DNA of 64,000 nt. It comes from Paenibacillus daejeonensis DSM 15491 (GTDB lineage Bacteria; Bacillota; Bacilli; Paenibacillales; Paenibacillaceae). Made by a program: the position numbers and the translations under genes. Location: contig NZ_KB899673.1 in assembly GCF_000378385.1 (NCBI RefSeq), positions 90,797 through 154,796 of the forward strand, given 5' to 3'. Below the pieces are notes generated by a model. It made no database searches and had not been told where the DNA came from. It saw only the letters and a list, made by a program, of their open reading frames with translations. Below are positions 16,960 to 24,751 of the stretch, one piece after another (the stretch's first letter is position 1; the number at the start of each line of letters is the position of its first letter).

Positions 16960-18186
16960 TTAATTCTCTTTTTGCTGAAGCGGCTGCGATACCTCCTGCC
17001 AGCTGGACTTGCGCTGCAAAAACATCGACAACCCGGCAACTACCATAATTAAACCTGTCGTCACAAATATCCAGTGAATATCCAGGAAGAAGCCCAATCC
17101 ACCGCCAATCAGCGGACCAATCATCGCCCCCATTTGGTTGGCGCTGGTCGTCAAACCAAAGGAACGCCCACGGAACGACTCACTGGTATGCTGGACTACC
17201 AGCGTGTTGATGTTGGGTACGATGCCGGCCATGAACAGACCGAAGACAAACTGCACTAACGTGAACAACCACAGATCCTGGACAAAATACTGCGTTGCCA
17301 CAACCCCTCCTGAAACGATAAAACAGAAGGTCAGCACCAACGCGAATCCTCGTTGCTCGCCTACTCTTCCCCAGAACGGGGAAGCGATGATGCCGGCAAT
17401 ACCGATCAATGCAAAAACAAAACCGGACGTTAAGACCGCCCCGCTCAAGTCCCCTTGCAGATTAGCGATATGCAGCGTCAGCAGTGGCTGAATCATGTTG
17501 AGTGACAGCTGAAAAACCAGCAGCAGGATCAACATCCGGGTTAATGCCCCGTCCTGCAGCGCCTCCTTCAGATCACGCCAAAACTTGCTTTCTTTAGGAG
17601 CCGACGGGGCCGCGCCTTCTTTGACCCAGATAATGACCGCAATTGTGGCCAGCAGGATGAGCACCGCTGCCACGACGAAGGACGCCCGCTGACCGAACCA
17701 AACCGCCAGCAAGCCGCCCATTAACGGCCCCAGAATTCCGCCTGTCATCGTCCCTGCCTGCATCATGCCCAGACTCCAGCCCAGCTTCACACCAGGCGCT
17801 GAGGAAGCCACAATCGCCATCGAGGCGGGCACGAAGCCGCCAACCAACCCGTGCAGCATCCGCACGATGATGAGCTGCCACGGGGTCTGGACAAATGCAA
17901 TCAGGCCATAAATGAAGGCAAGCGAGATTCCGGCGCGAATGACCATTTTGCGCTTGCCGTACTTGTCGGCGAGCGAGCCCCACAACGGAGCCATCACTGC
18001 GCCCACCAGAAAGGCAGAGGAATGCACCGCCCCTGCCCACAAATTGACTTCGCTCTCCTCTACGCCCAGATCAAACAGAAAGAGCGGAAGAAAAGGGACA
18101 GCCATCGTATAGCTGGCACTGCACAGCAGCACCCCGCCCCACAAAATCCAGAGCGTACGTTTCCATTGTTCCAATTCCGGCGACAC
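16960..18186 (-). CDS. MFS drug-efflux-type transporter
   Basis: 408 residues, about 12 hydrophobic segments. Motif A reads GSLADKYGKRKMV after the second segment, and the fifth segment contains GGILGPLMGGLLA, the motif C of drug/H+ antiporters. The frame starts with GTG after AAGGATAG. It is on the same strand as, and 225 bases behind, the ATP-grasp ligase of the graspetide locus; it could export the mature peptide, but it has its own possible -10 box and such exporters are common, so the link is only positional. Confidence 0.88.
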   Translation of the reverse strand: MSPELEQWKRTLWILWGGVLLCSASYTMAVPFLPLFLFDLGVEESEVNLWAGAVHSSAFLVGAVMAPLWGSLADKYGKRKMVIRAGISLAFIYGLIAFVQTPWQLIIVRMLHGLVGGFVPASMAIVASSAPGVKLGWSLGMMQAGTMTGGILGPLMGGLLAVWFGQRASFVVAAVLILLATIAVIIWVKEGAAPSAPKESKFWRDLKEALQDGALTRMLILLLVFQLSLNMIQPLLTLHIANLQGDLSGAVLTSGFVFALIGIAGIIASPFWGRVGEQRGFALVLTFCFIVSGGVVATQYFVQDLWLFTLVQFVFGLFMAGIVPNINTLVVQHTSESFRGRSFGLTTSANQMGAMIGPLIGGGLGFFLDIHWIFVTTGLIMVVAGLSMFLQRKSSWQEVSQPLQQKEN

Positions 18187-18411
18187 CTATCCTTCCCTGG
18201 AACGTATCCATATGCTTACTATTATAGCTAACCTGCAACCGCTCGCGCGAACACCGGAGGGGCCAGCATATGGACGGAATTTAGAGCTGTGAAGCAAGAT
18301 CACCGTGAAACTTACACCTTGTGTGACGGGCTCGCGTTATCCAGGTTCAGGATCGACTACACGGCATTTGCCCTTGTGGAGAGATAGCAGCAGCCTCAGA
18401 AATTAACCCCT
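18187..18411 (-). other. Gap between ATP-grasp ligase and MFS gene
   Basis: A TATAAT on the minus strand (18226-18221) stands about 35 bases before the MFS start, without a clear -35 box. Bases 18310-18400 show loose similarity to thiamine-pyrophosphate riboswitch wording (minus strand CTGAGG, then GAACCTGGATAACG), too weak to call. There is no terminator hairpin with a T-run, so read-through from the ligase gene is possible. Confidence 0.35.
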
Positions 18412-19386
18412 TTATCGCTGCGTAGCCATCATTTGCGCCCGGATTCTTGCTTCGGACAACAAGTAGCGGGCTAACGTGGTAACGATCGGCTCGACCGCAT
18501 GGCGGTCAAATCCTTCAAACATCGGGCTCGGATTGCATTCGATCAGGACGTAGGAGCCATCTGGCCGGCGTTTGAGATCGACCCCGCTGAACAGCAGATT
18601 CAGACGGCTGCAGGCAGCCACGCACATGCTGGCGATTTCATCAGGGATGGATATCGCTCTGATGCCTTGCCCGCCCAGACGATAATCGACCTCATCGCTT
18701 TCCAGTTCAAAGGCTGCGATGGCTTTGCCATCCAGGACGAATACCCTTACGTCACGCCCCTGAATATACTCCTGGAAGATTGCGGGTGCATGTCGCAGCG
18801 TGTCCAACCGTTCCGGGACAAGATCCTCGGGCTCAAGCAGCCTGCAATGCGCGCCGCCTGCCACGGGCTTGTATACGACCTGACGGGATTGTGCAAACGC
18901 AAGGACCCTGTCCCTGCTGCTGGTTACCAGTGTTTCCGGCACAGGAATGCCTGCCTGACGCAGTGCTTCAATCTGATACGGCTTGGCAAAATGGATCAAC
19001 AGCGTGTCCACAGGATTGACCAGCAGCTTGCCGTGCAGGGGAAGGCACTTGAGAAAAGACAGCCAAGCGGCGTATCGCTCTCGCTGTGCAGCATACGCAA
19101 TGTACCCCTCTTCCTGGATTTGCTCCTCGATCGGTGTAGCATCAAAAGCTGGTGTCGGCAGGAACAACGCCCGCAGGTAGTAGACGCGGGTGTCCTCCAG
19201 CTCCTGATCGCGGTATCCAGAACCGTACTGTTGCCCAGCCGAGCTTAAGGATAATGGGAATGCCTCTTGGTTGATGGTGTCCAGGATCATGGCCTGTCCG
19301 CCCTGTCGCTCGATTTCCTCCGCGAGATAAAGACAGTGCCGCTCTCGCTCTGCACCAATTATACCGATGGATAACTTGCTGTTCAT
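18412..19386 (-). CDS. ATP-grasp peptide ligase of a graspetide (omega-ester peptide) locus
   Basis: 324 residues, the size of MvdD/PsnB-like graspetide ligases. The ATP-grasp core shows the nucleotide-binding lysine in VVYKPVAGGAH (172-180), the hinge IFQEYIQGRDVRVFVLDG (203-220) and the metal-binding end VLIECNPSPMFEGF with E293 and N295. The N-terminal 120 residues are of the pre-grasp type. These enzymes phosphorylate Glu/Asp side chains of a precursor and let Thr/Ser or Lys side chains attack to form macrocyclic esters or amides. It lies 122 bases after a 56-residue precursor with two TTxxxxEE motifs on the same strand, which is what makes this assignment strong. GGAGGG precedes the ATG. 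Confidence 0.85.
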   Translation of the reverse strand: MNSKLSIGIIGAERERHCLYLAEEIERQGGQAMILDTINQEAFPLSLSSAGQQYGSGYRDQELEDTRVYYLRALFLPTPAFDATPIEEQIQEEGYIAYAAQRERYAAWLSFLKCLPLHGKLLVNPVDTLLIHFAKPYQIEALRQAGIPVPETLVTSSRDRVLAFAQSRQVVYKPVAGGAHCRLLEPEDLVPERLDTLRHAPAIFQEYIQGRDVRVFVLDGKAIAAFELESDEVDYRLGGQGIRAISIPDEIASMCVAACSRLNLLFSGVDLKRRPDGSYVLIECNPSPMFEGFDRHAVEPIVTTLARYLLSEARIRAQMMATQR

Positions 19387-19412
19387 CGTCCATTCCCTCC
19401 TCTATCGTAAAA

Positions 19413-19443
19413 TGCCCCGATGACCATTGCGGTTCTCGGGGCA
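19413..19443 (-). terminator. Attenuator-like hairpin between precursor and ligase genes
   Basis: TGCCCCGA / TCGGGGCA pairs perfectly over 8 bp and is followed on the minus strand by only four Ts. A leaky stop here would make much more precursor mRNA than ligase mRNA, as RiPP loci need. Confidence 0.65.
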
Positions 19444-19508
19444 CATACCAATATAAAGCGTATACATCACTGCTGAGGAATGCTCGTTGTTACCAGGTTA
19501 CTGAGGAT

Positions 19509-19679
19509 CTAACAGCCGCCTTCTTCCCCAACGGCCATGGTCGTATAGATATCTCCGCCCTCTTCGCCAACCGCATACGTGGTGACGTCCAGAAAACCCT
19601 TCTTCTCTTCCTCACTGAACAATACCCGATTGGACTGCCTTGTCTCAAGCTCGCTGATGAACAGATTTGTGCGTTTCAT
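19509..19679 (-). CDS. Graspetide precursor peptide, two TTxxxxEE core repeats
   Basis: 56 residues. An AGGAGG box stands 9 bases before the ATG at 19679. The leader has a short MKRTNLFISELE segment resembling the conserved LFIxxL leader motif of plesiocin-type precursors, then an acidic and basic stretch (FSEEEKKGF). The C-terminal half holds two cores 13 residues apart: T33-T34-YAVG-E39-E40 and T46-T47-MAVG-E52-E53, each followed by GG, ending in a single Cys56. TTxxxxEE is the core motif of group 2 graspetides (plesiocin), in which two Thr-Glu esters make one hairpin loop. It stands alone before the ATP-grasp gene. Two cores and a terminal cysteine are unlike the four-core plesiocin. Confidence 0.85.
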   Translation of the reverse strand: MKRTNLFISELETRQSNRVLFSEEEKKGFLDVTTYAVGEEGGDIYTTMAVGEEGGC

Positions 19680-19983
19680 GATTCTCAGCCTCCTAATCTC
19701 AAAATATGGTTGTATTCAGGTTACTCCTAAATTATACCATGTCCTTGAACCAATAGGATTAGAAAGCTCTTATCAAAATCAGCTTAAAACGATTCGATCT
19801 TAGAATGCTCTCATTTAATGGTATTTTAATTTCGTTTTAAGTTTATTTTCAGATTACGGAGGTAAATTTATGGCAAGAGAAGGGAGGGCAGAGAAACGAT
19901 ACGTACTGTACACACCCTAAGAACAACATAAAAAAAGTGGGACGATTTAAAAAACAAACAAACAAAAATGGAGGTCTTTACTC
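19680..19983. other. Divergent region between graspetide precursor and lipoprotein
   Basis: It holds the leftward promoter at 19731-19739. On the plus strand a 16-codon frame (19870-19920, MAREGRAEKRYVLYTP) has a good GGAGG site 8 bases before its ATG; it may be a leader peptide or chance. An A-rich tract (19929-19970) leads to the lipoprotein's ribosome binding site. No other feature is visible. Confidence 0.4.
19731..19739 (-). promoter_or_regulatory. Extended -10 promoter of the graspetide locus
   Basis: TGGTATAAT on the minus strand, about 50 bases before the precursor ATG. The -35 region 17 bases up (ATCCTA) is poor, so this is an extended -10 or activated promoter. Confidence 0.6.
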
Positions 19984-20259
19984 ATGTCTAAAACAAAAAC
20001 TGGTCTTTTTATTCTTGCTTTGTCCGTTATGCTGGTAGGTGCTGGTTGTGGTAACAATGCTAATGATCCTGCGAACACAACGCCGCCAGCTGATACAAAC
20101 ATCGAAACGCCGGCGAATGATCCAGCTACAAACGATCCAGCAAACGATCCGCTCACTGAAGATCCTGCAGATAACGCAGATGATGATGCAGTAATTGAGC
20201 CAGACGGCGATGTTGTTGATCCTGATGCTCCAGCTGAAGGCGAAACAACAACACCTTAA
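19984..20259 (+). CDS. Small acidic lipoprotein, Asn/Asp/Pro repeat-rich
   Basis: 91 residues. The signal LFILALSVMLVGAGC is a clear lipobox with Cys22, after which the protein is almost only Asn, Asp, Pro, Ala, Thr and Glu (repeats of NDPA and DPAD), so the mature part is a flexible acidic tail on the outer face of the membrane. GGAGG stands 9 bases before the ATG. No known domain. A bidirectional terminator lies about 145 bases downstream. Its position opposite the graspetide genes may be chance. Confidence 0.8.
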   Translation: MSKTKTGLFILALSVMLVGAGCGNNANDPANTTPPADTNIETPANDPATNDPANDPLTEDPADNADDDAVIEPDGDVVDPDAPAEGETTTP

Positions 20260-20402
20260 GGATTACACACATTAAGATAGTCTGCATGCACACATGTCGG
20301 TAATGCTTCCCAAGCATGCCTGGACACTCGTCCTGGCCCGACTGTAGCCACAGTCCTTCGTCAGGATAGGCAGGCTTCATATAGATTAAGCTGATAGTAA
20401 AG

Positions 20403-20442
20403 AAAACGCTGCAGTACCGGACCACCGGGCTGCAGCGTTTTT
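20403..20442. terminator. Bidirectional terminator, lipoprotein / radical SAM
   Basis: AAAACGCTGCAG / CTGCAGCGTTTT with an inner CCGG/CCGG pair, T5 to the right and A4 to the left; it can end both convergent genes. Confidence 0.85.
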
Positions 20443-20478
20443 CATTTGTTCTACATTCGTTTTAAATGCTCTGCTGGC

Positions 20479-21387
20479 CTACAGAGCTGCGGCTGCCGCT
20501 TCTCCTTCTTCCATGCCAAACCGTTTGCGGTAGCCGCATTTGCGGCATAACTCCTCAACCGCTTGACGCCTGGAGAAACCATCGACGATGGCCGTTGCCC
20601 GCTCGCCCGCGAGGATTTCGCCAAACGCCTGCTGCCCGACATTGCCCAGATTGATGACGCCTTCTCCGTCCAGACAGCAAGGGACCACCGTTCCGTTAGC
20701 CAAGATGGCCGCTTGCGTCCGCAAGCCGTAGCAGAACCCCCGGCCTTCGTCCTCTTCCGCATCCAGCGATGGCCATTGAAACTCGTGATCCTGGTTCAGA
20801 TAGAGCCGCTCGCTGATCTTTAGCCCCTTGCCCCGCTCGAATCGCTCCTCGATGAGGTAAGGCAAGGCAAAAGCCTCCTCGATCATGGCCAGCAGCTCAC
20901 GGTTCCGACTGCGCTCCAAATTCGTCTGGTTGTCGGTTGTGAGGTTCCACAGCCGGTAGGAAATAATCAGGTTGCTCTCCCGTAAGGCATCCCGCGTGAA
21001 GGACAAAATATCCGCCAGATAACCCGCCTTATCCTTGGAGCCCGGGTGACCGTCGAAGCTGTGAAGCGAGAAGTTCATCTGTCGCAGCGCCGGCTTACCC
21101 AGTAGCTTGTTGCGGTTTTTGGCAATCAGGGTACCGTTGGTTGTAATATTGACCTTGATACCGTATTCGTGGCTGATATCGAGCAGCTGATCCAGCTTGG
21201 GATGCAGCAGCGGCTCGCCTTTGACATGCAAATAGATCGAATCGGCATACCCTCGTATCTGCTCCAGACGCAGACGGAAATCCTCCACCGAGATGAAGGT
21301 TTTCTGCCGCTCCGTCGGTGGACAAAACGTACAGGCGAGGTTACAGACACTCGTAATTTCGACGTAGCATTTCTTTAGCTTCTTCAT
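20479..21387 (-). CDS. Radical SAM/SPASM domain protein
   Basis: 302 residues. The radical SAM cluster motif is C15-NLA-C19-TF-C22, followed by HVKGEPLLHP and NITTNGTL, typical of SAM binding. The C-terminal half has the SPASM cysteines (GFCYGLR; GTVVPCCLDGEG; LCRKCGYRKRF) for extra Fe-S clusters. Many such enzymes modify peptides or act as sulfatase-type maturases. It is close to the graspetide locus (1.0 kb) but separated from it by a terminator and an opposite-strand gene, so I do not assign it to that pathway. Substrate unknown. Confidence 0.85.
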   Translation of the reverse strand: MKKLKKCYVEITSVCNLACTFCPPTERQKTFISVEDFRLRLEQIRGYADSIYLHVKGEPLLHPKLDQLLDISHEYGIKVNITTNGTLIAKNRNKLLGKPALRQMNFSLHSFDGHPGSKDKAGYLADILSFTRDALRESNLIISYRLWNLTTDNQTNLERSRNRELLAMIEEAFALPYLIEERFERGKGLKISERLYLNQDHEFQWPSLDAEEDEGRGFCYGLRTQAAILANGTVVPCCLDGEGVINLGNVGQQAFGEILAGERATAIVDGFSRRQAVEELCRKCGYRKRFGMEEGEAAAAAL

Positions 21388-21434
21388 TCTTGCTCCTTTT
21401 TGATGCTTGCGCTATGAACGGATTATAACACGTT

Positions 21435-21464
21435 TTGGCTACGGTGGGGATACTGCGTTATAAT
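21435..21464 (+). promoter_or_regulatory. Promoter of the aminopeptidase gene
   Basis: TTGGCT, an 18-base spacer and TATAAT. A minus-strand TATAAT preceded by TGT (21427-21422) just to the left is the likely extended -10 of the divergent radical SAM gene. Confidence 0.7.
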
Positions 21465-21526
21465 AGCTGTAGCAGCACGAAGCTACATACAATTCACGGC
21501 TTTAATGCCGATTATGGAGGGATACG

Positions 21527-22756
21527 ATGGGATTCCAGGAAAACTTAGCGAAGTATGCGGCCTTGGCCGTCGAGGTAGGCGTTAATGTGCAGCCAGGGCA
21601 AAAGCTCGTGGTTAGCGCTCCGCTTGTCGCAGCTCCTTATGTACGACTGGTCGTCAAACGCGCGTATGAAGCGGGAGCGAGCTTTGTCCATGTCGAATGG
21701 AATGACGATGAAGTGACTCGTACCCGGTACGAACTGGCGCCGGACGATTCGTTTGATTACTTCCCGCAATGGCGGGCAGACGGCTGGGAAGCGCTTGCGG
21801 CAGACAATGCGGCCTTCCTGTCGGTCATTGCCGCCAATCCCGATCTGCTCCAGGGCATCGATCCGCAGCGGATCAAGACGGCTAATATCGCAGCCGGGAA
21901 GGCGATGATGCCTTTCCGCACCTATACCATGTCCGACAAGGTCAGCTGGTCGATCGTCGCTGTGCCATCTCAGATCTGGGCAGACAAAGTATTCCCGGAC
22001 GCCGCTGAGAATGAGCGAGTTGACCTGCTATGGGACGCCATCTTCCAGGCAACCCGAATTGATCTGGATGATCCCGTGCAGGCGTGGCGCGACCATACCG
22101 ACCTGCTGGACAGCAAGGCGGCCCGTCTCAACGAGCGTAAATACAAAGCCCTACATTATACCGCTCCGGGCACTGACCTGACCATCGAGCTGGCTTCATC
22201 TCACCTGTGGGTTAGCGCAGGCAGCCACAATGCACAGGGCAGCCTGTTCATTGCCAATATGCCAACAGAAGAGGTATTTACGGCTCCGCTGAAGACCGGC
22301 GTAAATGGGACAGTGACCAGCACCAAGCCACTCAGCTACGGTGGTAATTTAATTGAGAACATCCGGATTACCTTCAAGGACGGCAAAATCGTGGCGTTCG
22401 ACGCTGACCGCGGCGCCGATACGCTCAAAGGCCTCATCGAGACGGATGAGGGTTCACAGTATCTGGGCGAAGTCGCACTCGTCCCGCACACGTCACCGAT
22501 TTCTGAAACGGGGCTGATTTTTTTCAACACACTGTTTGACGAAAATGCCTCCAACCATCTGGCGATCGGCAAAGGCTATGCCTTCTGTCTCGAGGGCGGC
22601 AAGACGATGAGCAAGGAGGAGCTGGAAGAGCAGGGGTTGAACGACAGCCTGTCGCATGTCGACTTCATGATCGGCTCTGCCCAGATGGATATCGACGGCA
22701 TCCTGGCGGACGGCACCCGTGAGCCTGTCTTCCGTCAAGGCAACTGGGCATTCTAG
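21527..22756 (+). CDS. M29 family aminopeptidase (AmpS/AmpT type)
   Basis: 409 residues, full length for peptidase family M29, which removes N-terminal residues with a two-metal centre. Conserved parts include LAVEVGVNVQPGQKL at the start, DLTIELASSHLWVSAGSHNA, NMPTEEVFTAPLKTGVNGTV (a metal-ligand Glu region), LVPHTSPISETGLIFFNTLF and the closing HVDFMIGSAQMDIDGI. Cytoplasmic, no signal peptide. GGAGG precedes the ATG. It is followed at once by a DUF4395 gene. Confidence 0.93.
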   Translation: MGFQENLAKYAALAVEVGVNVQPGQKLVVSAPLVAAPYVRLVVKRAYEAGASFVHVEWNDDEVTRTRYELAPDDSFDYFPQWRADGWEALAADNAAFLSVIAANPDLLQGIDPQRIKTANIAAGKAMMPFRTYTMSDKVSWSIVAVPSQIWADKVFPDAAENERVDLLWDAIFQATRIDLDDPVQAWRDHTDLLDSKAARLNERKYKALHYTAPGTDLTIELASSHLWVSAGSHNAQGSLFIANMPTEEVFTAPLKTGVNGTVTSTKPLSYGGNLIENIRITFKDGKIVAFDADRGADTLKGLIETDEGSQYLGEVALVPHTSPISETGLIFFNTLFDENASNHLAIGKGYAFCLEGGKTMSKEELEEQGLNDSLSHVDFMIGSAQMDIDGILADGTREPVFRQGNWAF

Positions 22757-22769
22757 GAGGCTGAGCGCG

Positions 22770-23222
22770 ATGCAACATGCCTCCTCTCCATTCGCTGGTT
22801 TCTCCTGTGCCGTCGAAGTACCCATGCACTGGGTGCGCGCCAATCAAACCGGGATTCTGCTTAGCGTCATCGCTGCCATCGTGCTAGGCGAACCATTAAT
22901 CCTGCTGGTGCCGCTAGCTGTGCAACTGATCACACGGTGGTTCGGTATCCGCTATAATCCATTTGTACGGCTGCTGCACCGCCTGATGCCCCGGAGCGCG
23001 CAGACCGAGAGCCGGGAGCTGCTCCGGTTCAATAACCTGCTGGCCATCTTGTTTCTGATTGGAGCGCTGACCGCATTCCTGCTGCAGGCACCAACCGTAG
23101 GATATATCTTTGTCGCCATGTTGTCGGCTGCCGTCATCCTCGCCCTGAGCGGCTTCTGCGTCGGCTGCTTCATCTATTTTCAATGGAAGCAGCTGCGCGC
23201 CAGACGCCGCCAGGCGGGGTAG
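22770..23222 (+). CDS. DUF4395 family membrane protein
   Basis: About 150 residues. The N-terminal VRANQTGILLSVIAAIVL, two further hydrophobic segments and the C-terminal GFCVGCFIYFQW with paired cysteines are the DUF4395 pattern. The frame is open from a GTG at 22719 inside the aminopeptidase gene, but AGGAGG (22755-22760) placed 9 bases before the ATG at 22770 marks the real start. It is probably co-transcribed with the aminopeptidase. Function unknown. Confidence 0.82.
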   Translation: MQHASSPFAGFSCAVEVPMHWVRANQTGILLSVIAAIVLGEPLILLVPLAVQLITRWFGIRYNPFVRLLHRLMPRSAQTESRELLRFNNLLAILFLIGALTAFLLQAPTVGYIFVAMLSAAVILALSGFCVGCFIYFQWKQLRARRRQAG

Positions 23223-23327
23223 TGCAGCGCATTGCAAGGCAAACTCTGACGAAGACCAGGCTGTCGAGAACCTCTCGGCGGCCTTCTTCTAATCTTGATT
23301 GTGTGGGAAGCTCGTCGACGGTCTGCA

Positions 23328-23690
23328 GAGGAAGAAAGGTGCGTTGGAGCAAGTAGTGTGTGGGCAAGCTACATTAGAGGTGGCTGGCATTGGCGCAAAC
23401 GGCGCTGCAGTTAAAGAAAGTGTACTTGGAGACGGCTGGCATTGGCGCAAACCGCGCTGTAGTTAAAGAAAGTTTACTTGGAGACGGCTGGCGGGGCGCA
23501 AACGGCGCTGTAGTTAAAGAAAGTTTACTTCGAGGATGTTGGCAGTGGTACGAACGGGGCTACAGTTAAAGAAAGTTTACTTGGAGGCGGCTGGCAGTGG
23601 TGCAATAGGCGCTGCAGCTAAAAAAGTTGCGTTAAGCAGACGATTGGCTATGTAGGCGGGCTGTAGAAGAAAAATACGTTGGCACCGCGG
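23328..23690. repeat. Intergenic tandem array, ~52-bp period
   Basis: Units begin near 23401, 23453, 23504, 23556 and 23608 (spacings 52, 51, 52, 52), each with GCTGTAGTTAAAGAAAGT, then ACTTGGAG and GGCTGGC. Degenerate relatives flank it (GCAGAGGAAGAAAGGTGCGT near 23323-23343; GTAGAAGAAAAATACGTTGG near 23661). The layout of an A-rich AAAG core followed by GCGTT/TACTT is shared with the arrays at 40.2 and 62.8 kb. Adjacent copies with no unique spacers exclude a CRISPR. Confidence 0.85.
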
Positions 23691-23702
23691 CCGAGACAAG
23701 GA

Positions 23703-24248
23703 CTAGAGCCTTGTCTCCTGCATGGTGGCAGTCATCCATCTCCGCTTCATCTCCTCGTACAATTTAGGGAGCGGCGACGAAATCCCAGGCCGACCGATAT
23801 TCACATGCACCTGCACCAGTCTATTGTTTACGCGCATCAGTTGTTGATTCATTACACTTTGTCCTGCCAGATAGTCTTCAGGGTTGTGAAGACTGATCCC
23901 AATGAAAGACTGCCCTTTGAATGAATAGAGCTGAATCTCCGAAATCTCCTCCCAACGAATCCGCCCGCCCGGTATGAGACTGGAGTTATCAATAATTCCC
24001 TCTTCATCCAACTGTAGAGTCGGCGTGCGTTTGAACAGCAATGCTATGGAAAAGAGCAGCGCGATCCCAAAAAATAGAACACACACCACGCCAACCAGAG
24101 CGGTAACGATCGTATCATCGCCCGACAGGTAGGACTGAATCATCCATATTCCCGCAACGACAAAAAGAAGCGACCCCAATATAAGTAATAACGCTCGTTT
24201 CCTACTCGGATACTCGACATGGACAGCATTTGTGACATGTTCATTCAT
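23703..24248 (-). CDS. STM3941-like small membrane protein
   Basis: About 181 residues with two hydrophobic segments near the N-terminus (ALLLILGSLLFVVAGIWMIQ; VTALVGVVCVLFFGIALLFS) and a soluble C-terminal part (GRIRWEEISEIQLYSFKGQS; IGISLHNPEDYL) as in STM3941-type proteins with a PH-like fold. The frame is open to 24305, but GGGGAAGG stands 9 bases before the ATG at 24248, so I use that. Function unknown; convergent with the DUF4395 gene across the repeat array. Confidence 0.75.
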   Translation of the reverse strand: MNEHVTNAVHVEYPSRKRALLLILGSLLFVVAGIWMIQSYLSGDDTIVTALVGVVCVLFFGIALLFSIALLFKRTPTLQLDEEGIIDNSSLIPGGRIRWEEISEIQLYSFKGQSFIGISLHNPEDYLAGQSVMNQQLMRVNNRLVQVHVNIGRPGISSPLPKLYEEMKRRWMTATMQETRL

Positions 24249-24387
24249 TAACTCAAACCTTCCCCTTTCACCATTAGCTTTTTCTCCTCTACCAATTACC
24301 CCCATTCCGACAAAATAACGCTACAGGACATGTAACACCGCTCGCTCCTTGAATCACATGTAATGACTTTTTTCCGCAGGTGTCATG

Positions 24388-24627
24388 AATAAGCTCGATT
24401 TTTCGTGTTCGATTCAGCGCATTGGGCCCTTGTGGCCTATCCGATTCGAATTTTCATATTCGTTGCCTCGGTAGCTCTATTCGGACAACAATAAACTCGA
24501 TTTTTCGAATATATTTCGGCGCAATTAGCTATTTCTTCCGAATGTATTCGGTTTTTCATATTTATGGGCATCATTTCAAGACTTCAGGCCCAAATAAGCT
24601 CGATTTTTCGTGTTTATGTTCAGCGTG
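24388..24627. repeat. Degenerate intergenic array, ~51-bp period, alternating units
   Basis: Five unit starts at 24388, 24438, 24490, 24541 and 24593. Units 1, 3 and 5 share AATAA(G/A)CTCGATTTTTCG; units 2 and 4 share a TTCG-(A/G)-TTTTCATATT version. Alternation gives a ~102-bp higher-order repeat, as in the 40.2-kb array although the sequence is different. It fills most of the 503-base gap 24249-24751. Confidence 0.75.
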
Positions 24628-24666
24628 GTGTCACCAGAGTGGGACCTGCCTGCTCCAAAATATAGA

Positions 24667-24690
24667 CCACCCGATGGACGGGTGGCCTCG
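24667..24690 (-). terminator. Terminator of the NAD salvage operon
   Basis: CCACCCG / CGGGTGG around a 5-base loop, followed on the minus strand by a T-rich tail (TCTATATTTT). Confidence 0.6.
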
Positions 24691-24751
24691 TTTAAGACAG
24701 ATAGCCTCGCTTCAAATGAGCCTCGTTCAGATCCATACGTACTTGTGCACC

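Noticed and set aside
18310..18411. Thiamine-pyrophosphate riboswitch on the minus strand
   Set aside because: Pieces resemble CTGAGA and GAACCTG..GGATAA, but the helices cannot be drawn as required and the gene behind it is a drug-efflux-type MFS gene.
20153..20425. 90-codon minus-strand frame
   Set aside because: It is antisense to the lipoprotein gene, and its Gln/Leu/His-rich end is the mirror of the Asn/Asp-rich codons there.
23328..23690. CRISPR array
   Set aside because: Units are contiguous and similar over their whole length, with no constant repeat and unique spacer pattern; no cas genes are nearby. The same holds for the arrays at 24.4, 40.2 and 62.8 kb.
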